From Flavobacteriales bacterium (lineage in GTDB: Bacteria > Bacteroidota > Bacteroidia > Flavobacteriales_D > Sanyastnellaceae): a stretch of 10,908 bases of DNA. Under the pieces are notes generated by a model. It saw only the letters and a list, made by a program, of their open reading frames with translations. It was not told where the DNA came from and did no database searches. Numbering within the stretch: position 1 is the stretch's first letter; the number at the start of each line of letters is the position of its first letter. This document shows, piece after piece, positions 1 to 7,447 of the stretch. A program made the position numbers and the translations under genes. The stretch spans positions 1-10,908 of the forward strand of contig JAPKBK010000040.1 in NCBI GenBank assembly GCA_028823435.1. The letters are read 5' to 3'.

Positions 1-52
1 CCATTAAGACTTGAGTAATCAGCTTAGCACGTCCTTCAAATTTGAATTCCAT
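1..52 (-). CDS. actF: ActF, alternative complex III NrfD-type membrane subunit (5' fragment, 17 codons)
   Basis: An ATG at 52-50 opens a frame that runs off the window edge and reads MEFKFEGRAKLITQVLM. It starts 2 bp after the actE stop codon, as expected for the next gene of the operon. In Bacteroidota act clusters the gene after actE encodes ActF, a multi-pass NrfD-family paralogue of ActC, and the short charged start leading into a hydrophobic stretch resembles ActF N-termini that I recall. Too little is visible to confirm membrane segments, so the identity rests mainly on position in the operon. Confidence 0.8.
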   Translation of the reverse strand, partial: MEFKFEGRAKLITQVLM

Positions 53-54
53 GA

Positions 55-729
55 TTAGTTGTTATTTTGAGTTTCAGTCATTCCCTCTGCAACATCTTCG
101 TCAACGGAAGGCATCTCCCCTCCATTTTGCATGACTTTAATGTATTGTATAATCTGCCAAAGCCCTTTGGGAGATATCTGAGATGCATGAGAACCCATGA
201 GACCTTTGCCATACATCAAGGTGTGATACATCTTTCCTTCTGGAAGGTCTTTCAATTTTGCTGAGAAGTCGGGTATACCAAGGATATGGCCATTCTTAGA
301 AATGGCACCGTCTCCGTTTCCTTTCTCGCCGTGACAATGCGAACACATTAACCCGAAAGTTAACGCTCCTGCCTCAATGTTTTCTGGGGTTGTAGGCAGT
401 GGTGAGAAATTCTGTTTTCCCGCCATTTCATAGCCTTCTGGCGTATTTGAATAAGGGTATGGAAGGCCAAACGGCTTATCCTCCCCTAGAAATGGAATGG
501 AACCCGCAACTGGCTTTCGTGCACTTTGCTTGTTTCGCTGCGACACCGCCACTTCCTCTGTTACATAATATGGATCCTCGCCATAATCAACGTATGCTTC
601 TACCGCAGGGGATCTGTACATGTCAGGCATGTATTCCACACCTGGGCTATTTGGATTTGTTGTACAGGAAGTCATCATAGCAAAAGCTACAATCACTAAC
701 GTTGTGTATTGTATTGTTTTGTACATCAT
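55..729 (-). CDS. actE: ActE, monoheme cytochrome c lipoprotein subunit of alternative complex III
   Basis: Encodes a 224-residue periplasm-facing c-type cytochrome of the ACIII quinol:cytochrome c oxidoreductase. The N-terminus is a lipoprotein signal: a hydrophobic stretch at residues 8-20 ends in MMTSC, giving Cys22 as the likely lipidated residue. One heme site, CSHCH, lies at residues 129-133, followed by the usual GEKGNGDG loop. Met178 in KGLMGSH is the best candidate for the second axial ligand. The region between residues 25 and 105 is a linker typical of the subunit, and the C-terminal 20 residues are acidic and Asn-rich. Two ATG codons are in tandem (729 and 726). With the first, the gene overlaps the actD stop by 4 bp (ATGA), which suggests translational coupling. 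The heme site, lipobox and gene order make the assignment firm. Confidence 0.95.
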   Translation of the reverse strand: MMYKTIQYTTLVIVAFAMMTSCTTNPNSPGVEYMPDMYRSPAVEAYVDYGEDPYYVTEEVAVSQRNKQSARKPVAGSIPFLGEDKPFGLPYPYSNTPEGYEMAGKQNFSPLPTTPENIEAGALTFGLMCSHCHGEKGNGDGAISKNGHILGIPDFSAKLKDLPEGKMYHTLMYGKGLMGSHASQISPKGLWQIIQYIKVMQNGGEMPSVDEDVAEGMTETQNNN

Positions 730-1262
730 GATTCCTTCACGTCTTTGATGCTTAGTTCGAATACATCGGTTTTCTTAATTTCCGATTCAAGATCCTGAGC
801 ATTCATGCTATTTGTATCTGTCGTAATCTCCATGACAAACTTGTCATCTGTCGTTCTTGGGTCTGGATTTGTCGCAGGCATTCCAGGAAGCGTCCCATTG
901 CGAAGGAGGTACGTAATGACCATTCCATGGGCTGCACAAAAAACTGAGAACTCAAATGATACGGGGATGAAGGCCGGCAAATTTTCAAGCAAAGAAAAAC
1001 TAGGCTTTCCACCGATATTCATAGGCCAATCTGAAATCATTGTATACCACATAAAGAATACGGCCAATGATAAGCCTGACATGGCATACATGAAAGATGT
1101 AATTGCCAATCGCGTGCGCTTAATTCCAATCACAGGATCAATTCCGTGAATAGGGAATGGTGAGTAAACTTCGTTTACATGTATGCCTTTGCTTACAAGT
1201 TCACGAGCTGCTACCAGTAGCTTTTCGTCGTCGTCATACATGACGTGGAATACCTTTTTCAT
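726..1262 (-). CDS. actD: ActD, DUF3341 membrane subunit of alternative complex III
   Basis: Encodes a small ACIII subunit of the DUF3341 family. The N-terminal domain has the family pattern: VMYDDDEKLL followed by a helix and then EVYSPFPIHGID. From the chosen start, two membrane helices follow at about residues 52-73 and 95-119, then a hydrophilic tail of about 55 residues. ActD carries no cofactor and sits with ActC, ActE and ActF in the membrane part of the complex. An earlier in-frame ATG at 1286 would add eight residues and overlap actC by 17 bp. I prefer the ATG at 1262, since MKKVFHVMYDDDE aligns with where ActD proteins normally begin and leaves a 7-bp gap after the actC stop. The 3' end overlaps actE by 4 bp. 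Confidence 0.94.
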   Translation of the reverse strand: MKKVFHVMYDDDEKLLVAARELVSKGIHVNEVYSPFPIHGIDPVIGIKRTRLAITSFMYAMSGLSLAVFFMWYTMISDWPMNIGGKPSFSLLENLPAFIPVSFEFSVFCAAHGMVITYLLRNGTLPGMPATNPDPRTTDDKFVMEITTDTNSMNAQDLESEIKKTDVFELSIKDVKES

Positions 1263-1269
1263 GATGGTA

Positions 1270-2646
1270 TTATTTGACTTGTTCATTTTTGTAAGACTCT
1301 CCGCTGGACTTTAATATCGTCTTAAGCTCATTCAAAGCGAGTACTGGGAAGAATCTCGTAAAGGCGAGGAAAAGGGTCAGAAATATTCCCAGTGTGCCAA
1401 TAAAGATCCCAACGTCTGTTGCGGTAGGAATAAACTCTCCCCAACTAGATGGCAAGTAATCTCTGTGAAGAGAGGTGACGATAATGACGTAACGCTCAAA
1501 CCACATCCCGATATTCACCACGATTGACAAGATAAATGTCGCAACCAAAGACCGTCTAATTTTCTTGAACCAGAACAATTGAGGACTTATTACGTTGCAA
1601 GTCATCATCGTCCAATAAGCTGCTTTATAAGGTCCTGAGAAACGGTTAATGAATGCATAGCTTTCATACTCTACACCAGAATACCAAGAAATAAACAGCT
1701 CAGTCAGATAAGCGACACCCACAATGGAACCCGTCACAATAATAACGATGTTCATGTACTCGACATGCTTCACATGGATATAGTCTTCGAGTTTATAGGC
1801 TTTACGCATGACGAGCAAAAGCGTTTGGACCATGGCAAACCCAGAAAAAACAGCTCCAGACACGAAGTAAGGAGGGAAAATTGTCGTGTGCCATCCTGGA
1901 ATAACCGACGTCGCAAAGTCCATAGATACAATCGAGTGTACAGAGAATACCAGTGGGGTTGCAATACCCGCAAGCACCAAACTTAGCTCTTCAAAACGAT
2001 TCCAGTGTTTTGCACGGCCACTCCAACCAAAACTCATAATGCCATACATCTTCTTTGCAAATGGCTTTGTAACCCTGTCCCGAATTGTCGCGAAATCAGG
2101 AATCAATCCCACGTACCAGAATACAAGTGATACCGAGAAATATGTGGAGATCGCAAATACATCCCAAAGAAGTGGACTGTTGAAATTCACCCAAAGTGAC
2201 CCGAATTGATTGGGCAAGGGGAAAACGTAATACGCCAACCAAATCCTTCCCATGTGTATTCCTGGGAAAACGGCAGCCATGATCACCGCAAAAATGGTCA
2301 TCGCCTCTGCTGAGCGGTTAATCGCCATCCGCCATTTTTGTCGGAACAAGAGGAGGACTGCAGAAATCAATGTGCCGGCGTGACCGATACCTACCCACCA
2401 TACGAAGTTGGTAATATCCCAAGCCCATCCCACAGTTTTATTTAACCCCCAAACACCAATTCCTGTGCTTATGAGGTATAAAATTGAGCCAATGCCATAA
2501 ATGGCAATGATGCTCGATATGGTAATCAAAATTTTCCAGCCGAGTGAAGCAGGACCGACAATCGGTCCGACCACATCGTCTGTAATGTCCTTATAGGTCT
2601 TGTGACCTAGGATTAACGGTTCGCGTATTGCTGATTCTTTCTGCAT
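1270..2646 (-). CDS. actC: ActC, NrfD-family integral membrane subunit of alternative complex III
   Basis: Encodes a 458-residue polytopic protein of the NrfD/PsrC family, the membrane partner of ActB and probable quinol-oxidising subunit. I count about ten hydrophobic segments, near residues 37-58, 82-100, 115-137, 161-182, 218-240, 256-278, 296-318, 340-358, 366-386 and 408-430. This matches two NrfD four-helix bundles plus flanking helices. Typical motifs are HKTYKDITDDVVGPI at 15-29, VGIGHAGTLISAVLLL at 85-100, NRSAEAMT at 110-117 and FPGIHMGR at 127-134. His89, His131 and Asp162 lie in or near membrane segments and are candidates for the quinol site, but I cannot prove this from sequence. 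The gene starts 10 bp after actB, with no Shine-Dalgarno sequence, as is normal in Bacteroidota. Confidence 0.97.
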   Translation of the reverse strand: MQKESAIREPLILGHKTYKDITDDVVGPIVGPASLGWKILITISSIIAIYGIGSILYLISTGIGVWGLNKTVGWAWDITNFVWWVGIGHAGTLISAVLLLFRQKWRMAINRSAEAMTIFAVIMAAVFPGIHMGRIWLAYYVFPLPNQFGSLWVNFNSPLLWDVFAISTYFSVSLVFWYVGLIPDFATIRDRVTKPFAKKMYGIMSFGWSGRAKHWNRFEELSLVLAGIATPLVFSVHSIVSMDFATSVIPGWHTTIFPPYFVSGAVFSGFAMVQTLLLVMRKAYKLEDYIHVKHVEYMNIVIIVTGSIVGVAYLTELFISWYSGVEYESYAFINRFSGPYKAAYWTMMTCNVISPQLFWFKKIRRSLVATFILSIVVNIGMWFERYVIIVTSLHRDYLPSSWGEFIPTATDVGIFIGTLGIFLTLFLAFTRFFPVLALNELKTILKSSGESYKNEQVK

Positions 2647-2656
2647 TGTAGTTAAA

Positions 2657-5600
2657 TCAAGCTTCGTTACTATCTACATTCCTCACCTTGGTCATATAGA
2701 AGACATTTGGCTGTACACCTATTTCTTCTAGTGCATGGTAAGAACGATTGTTTTCAGAAATGGCACGCACCTGCGAACCAGTGTCATTTAGGTCTCCAAA
2801 TGCAATTGCGTTTGACGGACATGCTTCAGCACAAGCTGTAACAACCTCACCATCATTAATCGCAGTCCCAGCCTTTTTTGCTTCAAGTTTTCCAGATTGA
2901 ATACGCTGGACACACATCGAGCATTTCTCCATAACACCACGGGCACGAACAGTGACATCGGGATTGAGAACCAAACGCGCAAGAGAATCGTGCGCTGGAT
3001 TTACATTTTCAAATTTCGAGTGCCCTTTGTAGTTGAACCAGTTGAATCTACGAACCTTATACGGGCAGTTATTCGCGCAGTAACGCGTGCCTATACATCT
3101 GTTGTAAGTCATTTGGTTTAAGCCCTCATTGCTATGCGTGGTGGCAGCTACAGGACAAACCGTCTCGCAAGGAGCATGGTTGCAGTGCTGACACATCATA
3201 GGCATGTGAACTGTTTGAGGATTCTCAGCAGGATCTTCCATAAGACCATAGCTAGAAATAACGCCAACGCCTTCATCCGCCCCTTTCTCGAGAGAATAAT
3301 CGGACGCGTAGTAACGATCGATTCTAATCCAATGCATGTCGCGGTGACGAAGAACCTCATCCTTACCCACAACGCTCACATTATTCTCAATACTACACGC
3401 TGTGACACAAGCACTACAACCCGTACAGGTTGTTAAATCTATCGTCATGCCCCAGCGATGTCCTACATCTTTTACTGGATGGCTGTGCCAAAGATCAAAC
3501 TCACTTGTGTTTTCCTTGTCTCTTGCATCAATCACACCATCGTTGTTGGTGTCATCGTGAACATTCAAAGCATGCGCCATGTTCCAAGAGGCTTTCCCTT
3601 TAGGCTTATCAGCTTCAGCGAGGTATGAATCAAAAGAAGTTTCACGAACGACAGAATCACGCCCCATATAGGTGTTGTGAATTTGAGTACAAGCGAGTGG
3701 ATACTCTCTGTCTGTTGCTTCAATATTTACATCGTAGCTCGCATAAATTGTGTTTCCTTCTGAATTAGAAGTCAGTGGGAATGCATTCACTCCGATAGGC
3801 ATAGGAAGACCTGAATCTAGCATCAGGTGCTGTCCTTTCTCGCCAGTTTGGTAAGCCGCCTGACCGATTTTTTCACCATTTGACCCTCTGCCATACCCGA
3901 GAGCGATACCGATCGTACCTGGCTTTTGACCTGGCTGCATGTATGCAGGAAGTTCAATTTGCTTGTCACCTACTGTGACTTTCACAACTGTCGCCAGATC
4001 TTCCTGAGCGATATATGTGTTCAGACCCAGCGCAACCATATCTGATTTAGACATCGTTACGTAGTTGTCCCAAGTCACTTTAGAAACTGGATCAGGTGTC
4101 TCCTGAAGAAACGGATTCGCTGCATGCTGGCCTGCCCCTGCTGTTGCCTTGACGTAAGTGACCAACTCCATATCACCCCCCTTCACTTTTGACACTTTTC
4201 GCTCTGCAAGCGAAGTCTCAATTGAGGCTGTGTAATTCGGTGATTCAGACACCTCATTTCCTGCCATATTTCCATCGTGAATGGCACTGTTCCAATCCGA
4301 ATCCGAGTAAAGTACATCTGATGTGTAATCACCATTGTACTGACTGCGAAGGAAGGTGTACCAATCAGCATTTTCAGCACTTGACCAAACCAAGAATGAT
4401 TCTTGCGCGGCTCTTGTGTTGAACAGAGGCTCAATTGTAGGTTGAACAAGATCTATTCGGCCAGCGCGAAGACTTAAGTCATTCCAGCTTTCTAGATAAT
4501 GGTGATCAGGCGCTACAAATGTTGAACGACTAGCAGTTTCATCTGCAACGCCATTCATACTCACAGAAGTAGACACCTTTGCCAAGCCAGAATTAAAGGC
4601 TTGAGCGTTTGGCATATCGTAGGAAGGATTGCAACCATATGTGATCAGCGTTGACACCTTGCCTGAATTCATGTCAGCAATTAATTGTGTCGCTGCAGAT
4701 TCATCTCCGCGATATGCTTGAGAAGGTCGTTCTAGATCAATTGTCGTTCCGTAATTCCCCAACAGTTGGTTTATCGCAGCGACAATAGTCTGGGTTGAAA
4801 GATCGTTTGTTCCGGCAATCAGCAATGATTCACCCTTAGAACCCGAAAGTGCATTTGCTGCAGCTTTGACACGAGAAGAAAGTTTTGTCTCTAAGTTCGA
4901 GACTGCCCCCCCTTTTAAAACAGCAAGGATACCTGCTGCCACCTTTCCTTCCTCAGATGGGCTGATCATTGTTCGAACATCTGCGTTCGTACCGGTCATT
5001 GACATGACAGATTCAAACTGAAAATGCTTTGATTGAGATCCACTGTTTGGATTTCTGAGTGACGCATAATCAGGTGCAAACTGTGTTGAAGTAAGCCAAG
5101 AGTTTAAGAAATCTGCTGCGATACTGACAACGACTTTGGCTTTCGAGAAGTCATAATGTGGCACAGCATTTACGCCAAAAGATGCAGCTTGTGCTTCACG
5201 AAGCGCGCTGTAAGAAATCGCATCGTACTGAATGTGTTCAGCGCCAAGTGATTCGATCGCTTTTCTAGTCGATGGACTGACAATCGTATTAGAAAGCACG
5301 ACGGCTCTACCATTGCCATTGATTGATTCAGAAACTGCAGCATCAAGGTTCGACCAAGTTGTCGCCTCTCCGTTTTTTGTAGGGCCTTCTAAACGCGCTT
5401 TGTCATAGAGCTCCATGACAGAACCTATCACGCGTGCATTCACTTTACCAGCGCCTGTACCAGTGGCAGCATTTCCTTTCACAAAAATCGGACGCCCCTC
5501 TCTCGTTTTAACTAAAATATTCGCGTAATCCATGCCGTCGTAATAAGAAGACGCATAGTAATTCGCAACACCAGGCGTAACCTCGGCTGGTTTATTTGTG

Positions 5601-5836
5601 TAGGGAATAGATTTTATAACGGGTGTCTCACACGCCGCAAGCGTAGCTGCCGTGAGAGAAAAACCCATGAATTTCAAAAAATCTCGGCGACCTGTGGTCG
5701 TTGAGTTTAATTTCTCGTCTGCTAAAAATTTGTCGACAGGGATTTGCTCTTGGAATTCCTTTGATTGGATTTCCTGGAAAGCATCCGTGCCGTCTAATTC
5801 GTCTAAACCGGACCAGTATTTTTTCGTATTAGCCAT
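2657..5836 (-). CDS. actB: ActB, Tat-targeted molybdopterin-oxidoreductase-like/ferredoxin subunit of alternative complex III
   Basis: Encodes the 1059-residue electron-transfer subunit of ACIII. Residues 5-48 form the extended leader (KYWSGLDELDGTDAFQE and on) seen in Bacteroidota ActB. It precedes a Tat-like motif RRDFLKFMG at 50-58, and the hydrophobic stretch ends in TLAAC, so Cys69 may also be lipidated. Residues about 80-740 resemble a molybdopterin oxidoreductase; known ActB proteins lack the Mo cofactor. Residues 795-1015 form a ferredoxin-like half with cysteines at 804/807/810/814, 882/885/890/894, 914/920/924, 972/975 and 1002/1006. These 15 cysteines suit three [4Fe-4S] clusters and one [3Fe-4S], Thr917 standing where a fourth cysteine would be. 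An EF-hand-like loop (762-773) lies between the halves. The gene starts 20 bp after the actA stop. Confidence 0.97.
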   Translation of the reverse strand: MANTKKYWSGLDELDGTDAFQEIQSKEFQEQIPVDKFLADEKLNSTTTGRRDFLKFMGFSLTAATLAACETPVIKSIPYTNKPAEVTPGVANYYASSYYDGMDYANILVKTREGRPIFVKGNAATGTGAGKVNARVIGSVMELYDKARLEGPTKNGEATTWSNLDAAVSESINGNGRAVVLSNTIVSPSTRKAIESLGAEHIQYDAISYSALREAQAASFGVNAVPHYDFSKAKVVVSIAADFLNSWLTSTQFAPDYASLRNPNSGSQSKHFQFESVMSMTGTNADVRTMISPSEEGKVAAGILAVLKGGAVSNLETKLSSRVKAAANALSGSKGESLLIAGTNDLSTQTIVAAINQLLGNYGTTIDLERPSQAYRGDESAATQLIADMNSGKVSTLITYGCNPSYDMPNAQAFNSGLAKVSTSVSMNGVADETASRSTFVAPDHHYLESWNDLSLRAGRIDLVQPTIEPLFNTRAAQESFLVWSSAENADWYTFLRSQYNGDYTSDVLYSDSDWNSAIHDGNMAGNEVSESPNYTASIETSLAERKVSKVKGGDMELVTYVKATAGAGQHAANPFLQETPDPVSKVTWDNYVTMSKSDMVALGLNTYIAQEDLATVVKVTVGDKQIELPAYMQPGQKPGTIGIALGYGRGSNGEKIGQAAYQTGEKGQHLMLDSGLPMPIGVNAFPLTSNSEGNTIYASYDVNIEATDREYPLACTQIHNTYMGRDSVVRETSFDSYLAEADKPKGKASWNMAHALNVHDDTNNDGVIDARDKENTSEFDLWHSHPVKDVGHRWGMTIDLTTCTGCSACVTACSIENNVSVVGKDEVLRHRDMHWIRIDRYYASDYSLEKGADEGVGVISSYGLMEDPAENPQTVHMPMMCQHCNHAPCETVCPVAATTHSNEGLNQMTYNRCIGTRYCANNCPYKVRRFNWFNYKGHSKFENVNPAHDSLARLVLNPDVTVRARGVMEKCSMCVQRIQSGKLEAKKAGTAINDGEVVTACAEACPSNAIAFGDLNDTGSQVRAISENNRSYHALEEIGVQPNVFYMTKVRNVDSNEA

Positions 5837-5856
5837 GTGGCGTCAGAATCAGGGGT

Positions 5857-7284
5857 TCAATAGTGACACTTGGAGCATTCCCAGCCACCAAGTTCTCTAA
5901 CAGTGATTTTATCATCTTCTAAGTAGCGACGTAATTCCTCATTACCTCTTTCAGAGTCATTGAGTCTTTCATGAAGCTCTTCGTAATATCCGTTGCTAGT
6001 CATATCAACCTCTGCCTTGTTGTGGCATTCAAGACACCATCCCATCGTAAGGGTAGGCTTTGACAATTGAATTAAACCAGGGTAAGCATCTACCAACTCA
6101 TTGATCTCCTCCACTGGGGCGATTCGACCTACACTGTATGTGCTGACGTCACCGTGGCAGTTTTGGCACTGAAGACCGCCAACAGTGACATGTTGTTGAT
6201 GGCTGAAGAATACGTGGTCAGGGAGGTTATGTACCTTGTTCCATTTAATGGGCTCACCGTCATAACTGTCCTGAGGTAACAGATTGCCAATCTCCCCTTC
6301 ACCATCTATGTAGGTCCCTGAGTTTGAATCAAAACCTATCGCAGCGTAAATCTTTTCAATCTCTACCGTGCCCGATATTTTACCTTTTTTAATTGCTTTG
6401 TGGCAATTCATACAAACGTTTGCACTCGGGATTCCAGCATGTTTCGATTCGTAAGCACTGTGGTGACAGTACTTGCAATCTATTTCGTTCTCACAAACGT
6501 GAACGCTGTGGATAAATGCAATGGGTTGATCTGGGCTGTAGTCGGTATAAAGACCAATGTCCATGAGCGCTGAGTAACCAGCTACTACAAGATATAAGAC
6601 AAAGAATACGCCTAGCAAAGAAACAAATACAAGGTTGTTCCAAATCCATCCGCCCAAACGCTGCATGTAACTAGAATCAGGCAACATCTCCTCACCATTC
6701 TTCTCTGCCAACACATCTGTTAGTGAACGCTTTACACCTGATGCACCTAGTGCAATAGTGATGAACAGCACAAACAAAATGAGGAACCAAATTGCATTCT
6801 CAGATTCAGATTCCTCTACTTTGTCATCATCTATCGTAGGACAATCGGCACTCGCATCAGCAGTGCCCCCTATGACTTCTGGAGGGTTACTAACGTAGGC
6901 CATAATGTCTCGGATTTCCTCCTTAGAAACAGCTTGAGCTGTCATCCATCCGTAGGTTGGGACATAGCGGTCGACCAATCCTTTGATATACTTGTCTCCA
7001 GACTCGTGGGCTTCTTGGGGATTTTGAATCCACTGAACAAGCATGTCATCGCTTGATCCCCACCGGTCCTGAATGCCATACAAGCCAGGCCCAACAAGGA
7101 CTTCATCAGTAATCTTATGGCAAGACGCACAGTTTGTATTAAAAAGTGTTTGGCCACCTATAGGGTCGCCAGCCTCCCAGATGCTTTGTGCACCGACTCC
7201 AGAAACCTGGAAAAATAGTACTGTACAAATAGCTAGTGCTAAATGTTGAACGCGGATCAAACGACTGTTCATAGGTTTTTTCAT
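5857..7284 (-). CDS. actA: ActA, multiheme cytochrome c subunit of alternative complex III (six CxxCH)
   Basis: Encodes a 475-residue membrane-anchored cytochrome c, the electron-output subunit of ACIII. A signal peptide covers residues 1-32 (cleavage likely at VGA/Q). An N-terminal single-heme domain has CASCH at 52-56 with Met114 as a possible axial ligand. An acidic linker leads to two membrane helices at about 163-182 and 218-235. The C-terminal pentaheme domain has CxxCH at 270, 291, 373, 417 and 470, ending in WECSKCHY. The monoheme-plus-pentaheme fusion is what I recall for Flavobacterium ActA, while other ACIII have a pentaheme ActA alone. The frame is open five codons further to a GTG at 7299, but the ATG at 7284 gives a conventional signal peptide (MKKPMNSRL) and suits the promoter at 7312-7342. 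A segment of about 20 residues at 390-409 looks like an insertion. Confidence 0.96.
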   Translation of the reverse strand: MKKPMNSRLIRVQHLALAICTVLFFQVSGVGAQSIWEAGDPIGGQTLFNTNCASCHKITDEVLVGPGLYGIQDRWGSSDDMLVQWIQNPQEAHESGDKYIKGLVDRYVPTYGWMTAQAVSKEEIRDIMAYVSNPPEVIGGTADASADCPTIDDDKVEESESENAIWFLILFVLFITIALGASGVKRSLTDVLAEKNGEEMLPDSSYMQRLGGWIWNNLVFVSLLGVFFVLYLVVAGYSALMDIGLYTDYSPDQPIAFIHSVHVCENEIDCKYCHHSAYESKHAGIPSANVCMNCHKAIKKGKISGTVEIEKIYAAIGFDSNSGTYIDGEGEIGNLLPQDSYDGEPIKWNKVHNLPDHVFFSHQQHVTVGGLQCQNCHGDVSTYSVGRIAPVEEINELVDAYPGLIQLSKPTLTMGWCLECHNKAEVDMTSNGYYEELHERLNDSERGNEELRRYLEDDKITVRELGGWECSKCHY

Positions 7285-7311
7285 ATCAATCGAGTACACT
7301 CAATTATCGTG

Positions 7312-7342
7312 CAAAAATACAATGAAATTTACGTTTATCACA
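7312..7342 (-). promoter_or_regulatory. Candidate Bacteroidota-type promoter of the act operon
   Basis: On the minus strand, TATTTTTG at 7319-7312 matches the Bacteroidota -7 element TAnnTTTG exactly. A weak -33 element, TGTG at 7342-7339 (consensus TTTG/TTG), lies 19 bp upstream, within the usual spacing. Transcription would start near 7307, giving a leader of about 22 nt to the preferred actA ATG at 7284. I find no other full match on this strand in the intergenic region. The -33 part is poor, so this remains a prediction. Confidence 0.5.
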
Positions 7343-7393
7343 TCATTATGTCATAGCAATGTCAGCAGTTCTGCTTATTTAGACTGTTTCCAA

Positions 7394-7409
7394 ACAAATT
7401 TCAATTTGT
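7394..7409. promoter_or_regulatory. Operator-like palindrome between actA and the SPOR gene
   Basis: ACAAATT and AATTTGT form perfect 7-bp inverted arms around a TC centre. The site lies in the divergent intergenic region, about 38 bp before the SPOR start codon and upstream of both candidate promoters. The symmetry is what a dimeric regulator would bind. The region is AT-rich, however, so chance is a real alternative, and I recognise no named regulator's consensus. Confidence 0.3.
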
Positions 7410-7435
7410 AAGATGCTTAAAATGAATACATCCAT

Positions 7436-7443
7436 TAGATTTG
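7436..7443 (+). promoter_or_regulatory. Candidate -7 element (TAGATTTG) next to the SPOR gene start
   Basis: TAGATTTG is a full match to the Bacteroidota TAnnTTTG element and ends 4 bp before the ATG at 7448. If used, the transcript would begin at or within a few bases of the start codon and so be leaderless. The nearest TTTG (7405-7408) is 27 bp upstream, longer than the usual spacing of about 17-23 bp, which weakens the call. Confidence 0.3.
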
Positions 7444-7447
7444 CACC

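Noticed and set aside
805..1149. Plus-strand open frame of 114 codons opposite actD
   Set aside because: It lies fully opposite a well-supported gene, and its translation shows no recognisable domain or export signal, so it is an antisense shadow.
1886..2209. Plus-strand open frame of 107 codons opposite actC
   Set aside because: It lies inside the conserved NrfD coding region on the other strand and looks like no known protein.
3134..3436. Plus-strand open frame of 100 codons opposite the Fe-S half of actB
   Set aside because: Arg/Asn/Thr-rich translation caused by the reverse of conserved cysteine-motif codons; no independent support.
4906..4912. Run of seven G (coding strand) in actB after AAAA, a possible slippage or phase-variation site
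   Set aside because: The frame is intact on both sides, the gene is a core respiratory subunit, and seven bases is short for phase variation; no sign of a programmed frameshift product.
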